Shown in pieces: positions 41,539 to 51,475 of a stretch of DNA of 64,000 nt. The notes under the pieces were generated by a model. That model was not told the DNA's origin. It saw only the letters and a list, made by a program, of their open reading frames with translations, and did no database searches. The position numbers were made by a program, and so were the translations under genes. The DNA is taken from positions 337,210-401,209 of the forward strand of contig CAWAMR010000012.1 of the NCBI GenBank assembly GCA_963783095.1, read 5' to 3'. The first letter of the stretch is position 1. Each line of letters starts with the position of its first letter. Source of the DNA: CAWAMR01 sp963783095 (GTDB lineage: Bacteria > Planctomycetota > Planctomycetia > Gemmatales > Gemmataceae).

Positions 41539-41992
41539 CGCCGATGTCGCGCCATCGAAATCAGATTCGGTTCTCCGGCGGAATCGGCTACATGAGGAGC
41601 ATCCGCCGCCGGCATTTCACGAGCGCGTATAGCCGTTACAGGCGTTACAATCGACAAATACTACCGCAAAAAGGGCCTTGCGCAAAAGCTCCAAATCACA
41701 ATCAACAAATTCCAAACAACTTTCAACACCCAAACGAAAAGAGAATTTCAAACCAAATCTGTGCAACGAGATAGGCTTCGTTTGCGATTTAGGTTTTGGG
41801 ATTTGTGATTTGGAGTTTTTGTGCAAAGCCGCTCGAACATTCGACTCTATCAGTTAGCCTGATTATGTCGATCGTGCCGATTGTAATAGGTGCGGTGAGC
41901 TGCGAAATAACGGTCGGGGAGCCTCATGGTAGAGGTAATTTGTCTATACAACCGATCTCTTCCTGTGAACCCAAAAACCAGGAGTGTATGGC
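41539..41992. other. intergenic region with a heptamer repeat
   Basis: This 454-bp gap lies between divergently transcribed genes. It holds a heptamer-type inverted repeat at 41683-41827 and presumed promoters, but no protein or RNA gene was recognised. Confidence 0.4.
41683..41827. repeat. heptamer-type inverted repeat (CAAATCA/GATTTGG units)
   Basis: The left end has GCAAAAGCTCCAAATCACAA and the right end GATTTGTGATTTGGAG. The 7-bp units are more degenerate than in other copies and resemble those at 18535-18682. Confidence 0.7.
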
Positions 41993-42760
41993 ATGTCCAG
42001 GCGGCCAAAAGGGAAACTGATTCCGATTTCAGTGGGTCGTCGGCTGGTCGCAGAGATATTGCACCACGCCAAAAAAGTCCCGTCGTTGCCGCTGGCGCGG
42101 GATTGCCGGATACCTGCGCTGGTCGAGGCGAGATGCAGAAGTGCCGATGCCCCTTCATGGATCGCCATATTCATGAAGGCCTATGGACTGGTTGCCCGCG
42201 ATTTTCCGGAGTTGCGCCGAGCCTACCTGACCTTCCCCTATCACCGAATTTACGAGCATCCGTGCAGCGAATGCTCGCTGTTGGTGGAGCGCGAATGGCA
42301 GGGAGAACCGATCGTTCTGGGGGCGAAAATCGTGGGTATCGAGGACAAGTCGCTGGCCCAACTGGACGGCCATATCGAGCGTTTGCGCACCGACGATGTC
42401 TGGAATATCTCGGATTTTCGGCAGTTGCTGCGCATGGCCGGCTACCCGAAATGGCTGCGCCGGTTCGGAATGTGGCAAATGCTCAACTGGAACGGCCCGC
42501 GCCGGGCACGCCGGGCGGGCACTTTCATGATTTCGAGCCTGGGAAACTTCGGCGTCGAACAAATCCATCCGCAGTCGCCGTTGACGACGTATTTTACCTT
42601 CGGGCCGATCCAGCCCGACGGCAGAGTCACGCTGAAGATTATCTACGATCATCGCGTCATGGACGGACGCTGCGTCTGTGCAGCTCTCGTCGCTCTCGAG
42701 CGGAAATTGAACACAGCGATTCTCGATGAATTGCTCAGCAGCAGCAGTCTGGCTGCCTGA
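41993..42760 (+). CDS. stand-alone 2-oxoacid dehydrogenase-type acyltransferase domain
   Basis: Catalytic (CAT-like) domain of dihydrolipoamide acyltransferases without lipoyl or subunit-binding domains. ATG 41993 follows AGGAG. The active-site His is in LKIIYDHRVMDGRCV (HxxxDG). The preceding strand GTFMISSLGNFGVEQIHPQS is also family-like. The N-terminus, RPKGKLIPISVGRRLVAEIL, resembles the start of the catalytic core. 255 residues, frame intact. No E1 or E3 gene is nearby, so it is not part of a classic complex here. The acyl donor and acceptor are unknown. Confidence 0.78.
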   Translation: MSRRPKGKLIPISVGRRLVAEILHHAKKVPSLPLARDCRIPALVEARCRSADAPSWIAIFMKAYGLVARDFPELRRAYLTFPYHRIYEHPCSECSLLVEREWQGEPIVLGAKIVGIEDKSLAQLDGHIERLRTDDVWNISDFRQLLRMAGYPKWLRRFGMWQMLNWNGPRRARRAGTFMISSLGNFGVEQIHPQSPLTTYFTFGPIQPDGRVTLKIIYDHRVMDGRCVCAALVALERKLNTAILDELLSSSSLAA

Positions 42761-42993
42761 AGTAAGATTCCTGGGAAATCTTGACGAATGGAAGGGTATT
42801 TCGGACAGGGCAATCCGTACGGCCAGTTGAAAACACTGTCTTTTCGTTTCTTCCCATTTTTTCACGTCATTGGCTGGATTTTTGACTCTTCTTAAGCTTT
42901 TGAACCATCTGCATCCGGACGATTTGGTGGTATCTTTTCCTTCGACACTATTATTTGGCCAACTTACTGATGTCCCAATAGGGGAGGAGATCC

Positions 42994-44004
42994 ATGCGGC
43001 TTTTGTCGATGCACCTTGTTGCAATCTTATGCACATCTTCGGTCTTGTACGGCCAGCAATTCCAGCCCACACCGTTTCCGTCGGGTGCGCAACTTCAACC
43101 GCTTCTTCCCCGAAATTCCGCGTTGCCACCGATCCCCATCAGCGGGCAGTCACAGGTTCGCCAGCTGATAGTTTCTCCCGTATCGGATTTCTACGTCCAG
43201 GAAATTCCGGTAGCGCCACTTTACTCCGGCGCTCAACTTCCGCGCACGATGCCGCAAACACCGGAATTGCAACTGGACTTGGTCGCCGATGGGCCGGCCC
43301 GGAATTCCCTGCCAAAATCCACGCCGGCAGTGGTATTGCTCGGTGAAGAAATCCAGCCCGTGCCACCTGCTTCGAGTGCGAAACTGATGCAAGCCGGTCC
43401 CAGGGTGGCAATGTTGGAGCCGGCCATCGTCCTCGATGGGCAAACCCGATGTCTGCAACTTTCTGAACAAGAGCGCGATCACACTTACATCTTCATCGTC
43501 AATGGATTGGATCCGTTATTCCTCGGAAAACTCAACAAGTTCAGCGCATCAATCCAGGCGGCCGGGTTCAGGAACGTATATCTGTTGCCCATGCGCGGCC
43601 AGTCGAAGACCAAGAAAAAGATCTGCAATGTCCGTCAGTCCGATCCCGCCGCCAAGATTGTGTTGATGGGATACAGCTGGGGTGCCAACGAGGTTCGCTC
43701 GATCTGCCACAATCTGAAGAAAAAAGATATCTACATCGACCTGCTCGTCTACCTGGGCGGCGATATGGTCGGAAATCGGCCCTATTCACGTCCCGACAAC
43801 GCGCTGAAGGTTCTCAATGTGAACGCCCATGGCCTGATGATTCTTGGCGGCGACCTCTTCTGGAACGGCAACGATATCGACGGGGCAACGAACGTCCGGC
43901 TCGGCTGCCTGCACCTGTGGATTCCGAAAAACCCCAAGGCACTCGACCTTGTGCTGAATGAGATCGCCGATGTCGCCAGCCCGCCGATCGTTATCAAGCC
44001 TTGA
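42994..44004 (+). CDS. secreted protein with alpha/beta-hydrolase-like GxSxG motif
   Basis: Exported protein of 336 residues. Signal peptide MRLLSMHLVAILCTSSVLYG. The first half is low-complexity and proline-rich (SGAQLQPLLPRNSALPPIPI), with a repeated SGAQLxP/RTMPQ phrase. The second half has a hydrolase-like core, TYIFIVNGLDPLFLG, and then IVLMGYSWGANEVRSIC with GxSxG. Ser as nucleophile is plausible. A possible Asp/His follows near LGGDMVGNRPYSRPDN and HLWIPKNP. It resembles alpha/beta hydrolases acting outside the membrane; substrate unknown. Frame intact. Confidence 0.7.
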   Translation: MRLLSMHLVAILCTSSVLYGQQFQPTPFPSGAQLQPLLPRNSALPPIPISGQSQVRQLIVSPVSDFYVQEIPVAPLYSGAQLPRTMPQTPELQLDLVADGPARNSLPKSTPAVVLLGEEIQPVPPASSAKLMQAGPRVAMLEPAIVLDGQTRCLQLSEQERDHTYIFIVNGLDPLFLGKLNKFSASIQAAGFRNVYLLPMRGQSKTKKKICNVRQSDPAAKIVLMGYSWGANEVRSICHNLKKKDIYIDLLVYLGGDMVGNRPYSRPDNALKVLNVNAHGLMILGGDLFWNGNDIDGATNVRLGCLHLWIPKNPKALDLVLNEIADVASPPIVIKP

Positions 44005-44064
44005 AAGTCAGGGTCGGTTGCGAGAAGCGAGGAAGTTTCGCGAGTCGTTTTGAAAACAAATTAT

Positions 44065-44160
44065 TGCGTAGGGCAAGCGTCCCGCTTGCCTACCGATTGC
44101 CACGCGCTCGCCTCGCTTTCAGCGTCGGCTACGGCACAAGCGAGACGCATGTGCTACGTT
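44065..44160. repeat. degenerate nested inverted repeat
   Basis: GTAGGGCAAGCG-TCC-CGCTTGCCTAC at 44068-44093 is a perfect small palindrome. A weaker complementary copy lies near 44134-44158. It is related in pattern and partly in sequence to the element at 12847 and follows the hydrolase-like gene. Confidence 0.6.
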
Positions 44161-44331
44161 CAGAAGCAGCAGGGCAGGGCCGGCCCCTTGGGCGGCGGGT
44201 TATCAAGGGCGGCTCATGGTTAATTCTTGGGCAGGTAATTGGTTGCGGCTTGGCAGCGCTGTGTTTCCGTGTGACTGAGCATAATCCTGACCGTAGTTTC
44301 CGCAAAGTCTCACGCTGAGATGGTACAATCA

Positions 44332-44434
44332 TTTCAAGCTCAGGGAATAAATCCGGCCAATATGCATCTCTCCTCAATGGAGTCATACTTTGGCCGGGTG
44401 GACTATTCCTTCGTATCCGGCCTGGTTGCAAAAA
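44332..44434 (+). pseudogene. fragment duplicating the middle of the next gene
   Basis: About 102 bp read FQAQGINPANMHLSSMESYF, then SFVSGLVAK. This aligns without gaps to LQTQGINPTTVDLSSLDGYF, then AFVSGWVAK, encoded at 44960-45062. No start, signal or continuation is present. It looks like the remnant of a tandem paralogue that ends exactly where the next gene starts. Confidence 0.75.
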
Positions 44435-44435
44435 T

Positions 44436-45760
44436 ATGGCATCACTTCGAATTCCCTCATTTTGGCTCGCCGGCGCGATTTTCTTTCTTATTCCTCATTC
44501 TGCCTTCGCAGATGGATGCAAGTATCGTTTTGATGGTCGTCTGGTTCCAGAGCGCGAGCAAAGGGCGGTCATCGAATGGACCAACGGCACCGAAACACTG
44601 TATGTCGCTGCTCTGGGCGATCCGACTTCTGAAGCGAATGTCTGGATTGTGCCGGTCCGAGCCGACCCAAAGAGCATTCAGGCTGAGCCGGTTGATGAGT
44701 TTCCCACGGTGACACGGTATGAAACAGTGAAAAGAAAGGCTGAAGAACGTCTGTGGACAAAAATCGGTCTCGGCGTAATCTTTGACTCTGGAGGGCTGTG
44801 TTGCATTCCAGGGATGATGTTCCTCGGCGGGGGTGGTGGGGGTGGCGGGGGATGTGGCAGCGCATCCAAAAACCGCCGACGAGGTTTCTCGGATTGAGAA
44901 ACTGGGGATGATCGTGACGGTGGTTTCAGCCAAGTCGCGCAGTGAAATGGAACGATATCTGCAAACCCAGGGAATCAATCCGACAACTGTGGACCTGTCG
45001 TCTTTAGACGGTTACTTCGGTGAAGAAGGATATGCCTTCGTATCGGGTTGGGTTGCCAAGCGGAGCGAGCCGGTGCAGGCCACGGGATTGAAAATCATCT
45101 TTCCATCGCCGACCATCTGGTTCCCACTGAAGCCGACCCGAGTCTACACCGATCCTGTTGAAACAGTGGTCTATGTTCGAGGTTTTGTGAAGCCTGCCGA
45201 CGGCTGCGACCTGCCCAATCTGAAATGCGAGTATGTCTACGCCGACATCAAAAAGAAGGGCGTGCAAGAAACTTTCCGAAGAGATGACCCGCTCGACCCA
45301 GCGCATTACTACGATTCTCCTCCCGAGGAAGAGTTCACCCGTATCACCCTTACAACCGACACGCAGCAGTGGGACCGCGATTTGGAACTGGTTCCAGGAA
45401 CGAACGCTACGGGTACTCTTACCCTGATGATACACTGGGAAGAACTCCACTTATCTTGCACTGGCTTGCTCTGCTCTTGTCGGTGCGATACTTGGATTAC
45501 TGCTTCCCCGATTCACGATCCGAAAGGAAGATCGGCTGCGGATCGACCTGTTGTACGGCATGCTGACCGGTGCGGCGATTGCAGGAACGATCTGGGCAAC
45601 TGTATTGGTGTTCGTGTTCTGGCTTCGCTTGCGATCTCCTCAGCAAATCTCCCGGCGGCGGAGCTATTACGTCATCATACCTTCATTCGCAGCGTGCCAT
45701 TTCTTGGTTATCTTTGGCATCTGCTGCGGGCTGATGAGTTGGATCAATACCTACGGATAA
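44436..45760 (+). CDS. secreted/membrane protein, possibly DUF2330-like (frameshifted)
   Basis: About 440 residues. ATG 44436 gives a signal peptide (MASLRIPSFWLAGAIFFLIP). An exported domain follows with VIEWTNGTETLYVAALGDPT and VWIVPVRADPKSIQAEPVD. A Gly-rich stretch near 44830, with G-runs in the DNA, is where the frame changes. The protein then continues VSRIEKLGMIVTVVSAKSRS and PTRVYTDPVETVVYVRGFV. A second change near 45440 leads to LVGAILGLLLPRFTIRKEDR and two further hydrophobic segments, ending GLMSWINTYG. The C-terminal membrane region has about three helices. A DUF2330-like assignment is a guess. It converges with the next gene, overlapping by about 10 bp. Confidence 0.68.
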
Positions 45761-46311
45761 GCGAATCGTTGGGGAATTGGCCGATTATTGCTCGGATTCA
45801 GATCTCGATGTGACGCTCTCTCTTTTTCAGAATAGCCGTTCGACTCGCCTGCCGAGGAGTTCTGTGATTCCCCTTCCACAGCACATACTCCGGGAAGTCG
45901 GAAAAAGAATCTCAATAAATTGTCCATCGCTCGCGACTGAATTTGACACTTATCCAGCCAACGGGACAAGGTGTCTTCAGAGACACCCAAACGTGTTGCG
46001 GCATCCTTCGGTGTCAGATTCGCGCGATCAAGAGCGTTTTGAATTTCTTCCGGCGTGAGAAGCCCCACATGTGAACGCAAAGCAGCTTTGATCTGCTCAT
46101 CGACCCTCACTGTAAATACTTTTTGCCCACATGGCTTACAGACAGGAATCTCCAGTTGGGGAATGTTGAAGGTATGCAAATACTCATCATGTTTGACTTC
46201 GGCATCGTAACTTAAAGTAGTCAAGTTGACGGAGTCTTTTCCGCAATGATTGCACCGCCACGGGAAAGGCCGTTCAGCGATAGGGGAACGCTTTGAATCT
46301 TTAAGGAGCAT
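45751..46311 (-). CDS. MqsA/YgiT-like zinc-finger HTH regulator without partner toxin
   Basis: A 186-residue protein with an N-terminal zinc finger (FPWRCNHCGKDSV and PVCKPCGQKVF, two CxxC pairs) and a C-terminal HTH of XRE type (AATRLGVSEDTLSRWL). This is the layout of MqsA/YgiT-type antitoxins. However, no MqsR-like toxin gene flanks it, and the C-terminal tail is longer than in MqsA. It is most likely a stand-alone transcriptional regulator. ATG 46311 is preferred over TTG 46317. Frame intact. Confidence 0.72.
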   Translation of the reverse strand: MLLKDSKRSPIAERPFPWRCNHCGKDSVNLTTLSYDAEVKHDEYLHTFNIPQLEIPVCKPCGQKVFTVRVDEQIKAALRSHVGLLTPEEIQNALDRANLTPKDAATRLGVSEDTLSRWLDKCQIQSRAMDNLLRFFFRLPGVCAVEGESQNSSAGESNGYSEKERASHRDLNPSNNRPIPQRFAYP

Positions 46312-46421
46312 GAGCAAATTGCCTCGCGAAGCCAGGATTTATACGGAATGCTCAAATAATTATCGTACATCAATTCTCCGCCACCTCACAACCCCACCAC
46401 CTTACTCCCTATCCTAACCTC

Positions 46422-49400
46422 ATGTCCCATTCACTACCCAACTTTCTCGATTCCTGGGGTATCGATGACCTGGAACGCGGCCGTCGCAACTACCAGGCAC
46501 TCACTCAATCGCTGGGTGAGAACCAATTTAGTTCACTCGTCGATCCGCTGACAAGATTCCTGCCGCAGCAAGCTGATCCCGATATGGCCCTCAACAACCT
46601 GGAGCGTTTCTTCGCCGCACCCAAGGCACGAGATCGTCTCCCGGCATTGCTCGAAGGAACTGCCGATCGGCTGGAAGAGCTGTTGCAGCTTCTGAGCACC
46701 TCACAATTCTTCAGCGATCTGCTGGTCGTCGATCCCGATTTGTTGGATGTTCTCTGGGTTCCGCTGCGACAAAGCCCAACCACCGAGCAATTGATCGACC
46801 AGCTTCGTTCCGAAGTCGATGCCGCAAGCGACGATACTGCGGTCCTCCGCATCTTGCGCCGGTTTCGACAGAAGCAACATCTTCGTATCGGCGTCAACGA
46901 CATCATTCGCGATCGGCCCCTCGAAGAAATTACCCATGATCTTTCTCGTGTCGCCGATGCCTGTGTCGAAGTGGCCCTCCACATAGCGCTGCGAAACATC
47001 GGCAATAAATTCGGCACTCCGCACACGGAACAAGGTCGACCTGCCCGCTGTATGGTACTGGGGTTCGGCAAATTGGGCGGCGAGGAGCTGAACTATTCCA
47101 GCGATATCGATCTGATGTTCATTTACGACGCCGAAGGAGAAACGCGCGGAAGGCGAGCCAACTTCGGCAACGCCGAGTTCTATGCCAGGGTCGTTCCCGA
47201 GTTCGTTCGTCTGCTCTCCGCACATACCGATCGCGGCCAGGTCTATCGCGTTGACCTAAGGCTCCGGCCCGAAGGAGCGCGAGGCCCCGTGGCCCGCTCT
47301 CTGGCGAGCACGCTTTCCTATTACGACCTGCTCGGTAGGACCTGGGAACGGCAGGCTCTTATCAAGGTTCGTCCTGTCGCAGGAGACCGGGAACTGGGCG
47401 CGGAGTTTCTGCAAGCCATTGAGCCGTTCGTCTATCGGAAGTATCTGAGTTTTGCCGAGATCAACGAAATCAAGGCGATGAAGCGCCGTATCGAACAGAA
47501 TGCCCACGAAATCGGCGACAACGAACGCGACGTCAAGATCGGTCACGGCGGGATTCGCGATGTCGAATTCACCATTCAGTTTTTGCAACTGCTCAACGGC
47601 GGCGACTTGCCGCTGGTCCGCCAGCGCGGCACTCTCGATGCACTGTTCGCTCTCGAAAGTACAGGCTGCCTGACCGATCCGGAATATCGCGGACTCGAAG
47701 ATGCCTACCGATTTCTGCGCAAGACCGAACATCGGCTGCAAATCATGTTCGACTGGCAAACGCATCGACTTCCGGAAAAACCCGAAGAACTCCGCAAGCT
47801 GGCGTTGCGCATGGGCTATAGCGAGCGGGAACCGGGAGGTTCGCCTCCTGTTCCGAGTGAAAAGAAGCTGGTGGAAATTGCCGGCGAAGATGGGGACCGA
47901 GTTCCCCAGCCGGCTGTATTAGCCCCGCAAAAACACTCGCCACTCGATGAACCGCCCATTGCCCCGACTCTGGATACGCGCGATTTGCTGCTCGATCCCC
48001 TCGAACAATTCCTGCACGATTATAACGATAAGACGCGCCTGGACCGAACCATTCTCGATCATCTGCTCCATTCCACGTTCGCCGATTCGGATGTGGCGGC
48101 GCGAGCCTGAAACCGATCTCATCCTGGCACCGGAGCCTGACGATGCCACGATCCGCAAAGTGCTGGGGCGCTATCCCTTCAAGGACGTGCTCGGCGCGTA
48201 TCGCAACCTGAGTCAGTTGGCCCAGGAAGCAGGTCCGTTCCTTTCGACCCGCCGCTGCCGGCATTTTTTGGCCAGCATCGCGCCCAGCTTGCTGCGCGGT
48301 CTCCGAAATGCCCGATCCCGATCTAACCCTCGTCAATCTCGAGCAGGTAACTTCTTCCCTTGGGGCCAAGGCTGTCCTCTGGGAGTTGTTCTCGTTCAAT
48401 GAGCCGAGTCTTCACCTCTATGTGGACCTGTGTTCCAACAGCCCGTTCTTGTCGCAAATTCTCATCAATAACCCTGGGATGATCGACGATTTGCTCGACA
48501 GTCTGATCCTCAACCAATCGCGCTCGGCCGATGAGCTTCGTGCCGAATTGAAAGAGCTTTGTCGAGGTGTCGAGCAGCCTGAAATTATTGAGCCGATCTT
48601 GCACAGTTTCCAGGACAAGGAACTGCTGCGCATCGGCGTCCGCGATTTACTCGGCATGGATACGATCCGGGCCACAACACTGGAATTGAGCAATCTCGCG
48701 GAAACGCTCCTTGTGGAAATCGCTCATCAAGTCGAAGCAAAGATGATGAAGCGGTTCGGTATCCCAGTCCTTTCCGAAGAGGGCCGTAGTAATGAAACGA
48801 GCCGCTATGTGATACTGGCTCTGGGCAAGTTGGGGGGCCGGGAGATGAGTTACCATAGCGACCTCGATCTGGTTCTCGTCTACGAGGGTGAAGGCTACAC
48901 CGTTCCACCACCCAATAAGGAGGCTCTGACGATCATTCAACGTGTCGATGCTGCGCATTATTTCACAGAGCTGGCACAGCGGATCATCAAAGCCAGCAGC
49001 CAAACCGGGCCGATGGGCCGGCTGTACGAAGTCGATATGAAACTTCGTCCCACCGGGAAATCGGGAAGACTGGTCATACCCCTTGAGGAGTTTCGCCGCT
49101 ATTACGGGGGCAACGCCGCGCAGGTCTGGGAACGGCAGTCGTTGACGCGTACTCGCGTGGTTCACGGCGATCCCGCCTTCGGCGAAGCGGTGATGTCGGT
49201 GGTTCGTGAGGCGATCGAGCAGGTGCCGTGGTCAGGTGCAATCGTCGATGACATCATGAACATGCGGCAGCGATTGGAAGCATCGGCTTCAGCGCGGAGC
49301 CTCAAACGCGGCAAGGGCGGGATCGTAGATATAGAATTCTTGGTCCAGATGTTTCGCCTGAAATATGGGAGCAAATACCCCGAACTGAATCGGACCAATA

Positions 49401-49703
49401 CCTGGGAAGTGCTCGACATACTACATGCATCAAGGTTGATCGGTGCGGAGGAGCATGAGACGTTGACGGATTCTTATTCCTTCCTGCGACGCGCTGAGGC
49501 CAGGCTGCGGATCGTGACGAACCGCCCTCTGAACGAATATCCCGACTCAGCTGAGGAACTGGAGAAATTTGCGCGCGCGGCTGGGATTCGAATCCACGGA
49601 AGCCTCGGCAGCGCAACAGTTTTTGCTGGAGTTGCATCGGCACACGTGCGCGACGCGGGAGCTATTTGAGAAGGTGATGAACCGGGAAAAATCCCGGCTC
49701 TAA
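46422..49703 (+). CDS. glnE: bifunctional glutamine synthetase adenylyltransferase/adenylyl-removing enzyme (frameshifted)
   Basis: Attaches and removes AMP on glutamine synthetase according to nitrogen status (with PII). About 1,090 residues. Two nucleotidyltransferase domains carry GFGKLGGEELNYSSDIDL and ALGKLGGREMSYHSDLDL, each with the metal-binding Asp pair. Each is followed by the family motif (IGHGGIRDVEFTIQFLQL; RGKGGIVDIEFLVQMFRL). Frame changes near 48100, 48300 and 49590. The true end, VMNREKSRL, is read in the third frame with the stop at 49701-49703. No GS gene is in the window. Family assignment is firm. Confidence 0.93.
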
Positions 49704-49961
49704 ACGAAACGCGGAATCTTCCGGAATTCGCTCGCCGGAAACATTTGCGGAACTTTAGACGATCAACCCGATTCTGGCGGTTTTGCGAAATCTGTTGAAT
49801 TTTGCGGTTGTCACGTGCATTTTTGAATCTTGCGTGCTACTTTTCCACATCGACCATGATTCTGGGGCCGGTTTGTGCCCTTTTTTGATTCGGGCGTAGT
49901 GAATTCATTCGCTTGTGGAAGCGATGGTACTGAGCATGTTTTACTTTTCGGAATACTTGGT

Positions 49962-50921
49962 ATGGCGATGCTTTTGATGAATGAACCGATCACGACAAAC
50001 CAGGATACGGGCGAAGATTCGGCCCCACCGGCCATCCTGGTGGTGGATGATTCATCGACGGCCCGGAAATTCGTTGGCAAGATTCTCCGCGAACACATGA
50101 ATCATGATCTGTTTTTCGCGGAGAATGGTCGAGCGGCATTAGCCGTCATCGAAAGAGAACCCTCGATTCAACTCGTAGTGACTGATATGTACATGCCGGA
50201 GATGGACGGGCTGGAACTCGTAAAGCAACTGCGCAGCGACTATCCTCTGATCCCTGTGATACTGATCACTGCGGAAGGAACCGAACGGTCGGCAGTCCGA
50301 GCACTCCAGTTCGGCGCTGCCAGTTTCGTCTCAAAAAACCGACTTGAACTGGAGCTTCCAGAAACGATCGAGCATGTGTTTGCGCTCGCCAAAACCGATC
50401 GCCGCCGGCAAACTGTCCTGGAATCCGTCCAAAAACTTGACTGCGAGTTTGTCTTTGAGAATGATCCAGCCCTCATACCTGTGCTGGTTGCTCACCTCCA
50501 GGAATCGATGATCCGCATGAAATTATGCGACCAGATTGGCCGGCTTCGGATCGGCATCGCTCTCGAAGAATCCCTCCTCAATGCCATGTATCACGGCAAT
50601 CTGGAATTGAGTTCGGATTTGCGCCAGGACGGCAGCAACACCTACGAACAACTGGCGACAATTCGTCGGTATCTCGCACCCTTTGCCGATCGCCAGTTGC
50701 ATGTCCACGTTCGCTTCGATACTTCCAAGGCGACATTCATCATCCGCGATGAAGGCCCCGGTTTCGACGTTTCAAAGCTCCCCGATCCGACCGATCCGGA
50801 AAATATGCTCAAGGTCAGCGGTCGAGGTCTGCTTCTGATCCGAACTTTCATGGATGAAGTGCATCACAACTCCACGGGAAATGAGATTGCACTCGTCTAC
50901 CGGAAGAAGTCGACAGCGTGA
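49962..50921 (+). CDS. response regulator receiver fused to RsbW-like ATPase domain
   Basis: A receiver domain (PAILVVDDSSTARKFVGKIL, phospho-acceptor Asp in VVTDMYMPEMDGLEL, Lys in ASFVSKNR) is followed by a HATPase_c domain. Its N-box is ALEESLLNAMYHGNLEL, with IRDEGPGFDVSKLPDP and SGRGLLLIRTFMDEV. The arrangement without dimerisation His domain resembles anti-sigma kinases of the RsbW type placed under two-component control, so it may regulate a sigma-factor/STAS pathway. ATGs at 49962, 49968 and 49977 are possible; I give the first. About 320 residues, frame intact. Confidence 0.85.
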   Translation: MAMLLMNEPITTNQDTGEDSAPPAILVVDDSSTARKFVGKILREHMNHDLFFAENGRAALAVIEREPSIQLVVTDMYMPEMDGLELVKQLRSDYPLIPVILITAEGTERSAVRALQFGAASFVSKNRLELELPETIEHVFALAKTDRRRQTVLESVQKLDCEFVFENDPALIPVLVAHLQESMIRMKLCDQIGRLRIGIALEESLLNAMYHGNLELSSDLRQDGSNTYEQLATIRRYLAPFADRQLHVHVRFDTSKATFIIRDEGPGFDVSKLPDPTDPENMLKVSGRGLLLIRTFMDEVHHNSTGNEIALVYRKKSTA

Positions 50922-51270
50922 TTCAGAGTTCAGAGTTCAGTGTTCAGTCAAAACCATCATGTACCGGGTATTTATACTTCACGCGGTAAAGATTGAGCCG
51001 TTCTCGGTGTGTCAGAAACCAGCCTCGAAGCCATCGGCTGGAGCCTCGCTGGCGCGTCGGGTTAACGAGACATCTGCATTCCCATAAACCTGAAAACCGC
51101 TGTGCGTCGTTGTTAACCCGACGCGTGAGCGAGGCTCCAGCCGATGGCTTCGAGGCTGGTTTTGGCGGCAAGGCGGCGGAATCGATGCGCAAGTGTGAAT
51201 GTCTCTTTTTTACCCGCGATGAGTATACATCAAATGTCTTCAACTGAACACTGAACACCGAACACTGAGA
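50919..51270. repeat. large nested inverted repeat with heptamer outer arms
   Basis: Outer arms 50919-50949 and 51240-51270 consist of TTCAGAG/TTCAGTG-type units and their complement. Inside, TATACTTCACGCGGTAAA pairs with a sequence near 51215-51233. Innermost, 51007-51066 pairs with 51112-51168, containing GTTAAC and CCAGCC-GATGGCTTCGA-GGCTGG. Together this is an imperfect palindrome of about 350 bp starting at the response-regulator stop. No other gene is seen up to 51475. Confidence 0.9.
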
Positions 51271-51475
51271 ATTTCCCGGGTGTACGACATGGTTCGCATT
51301 GTCGAGTGGGGGCGAAGAGAGGGTAAAGACCGACATCGCTCACGAGCAATGGGTTACGAAGAGTTTTGCCTATCATTTGCTCTTCCGGGATTTCCCACTT
51401 CAAGAACGAGACATCTCGCCCAGTGCTGCATAGGCTGGTTAGTGTGTCGGAACGAAGAGTCCGGTGAGATATGCA

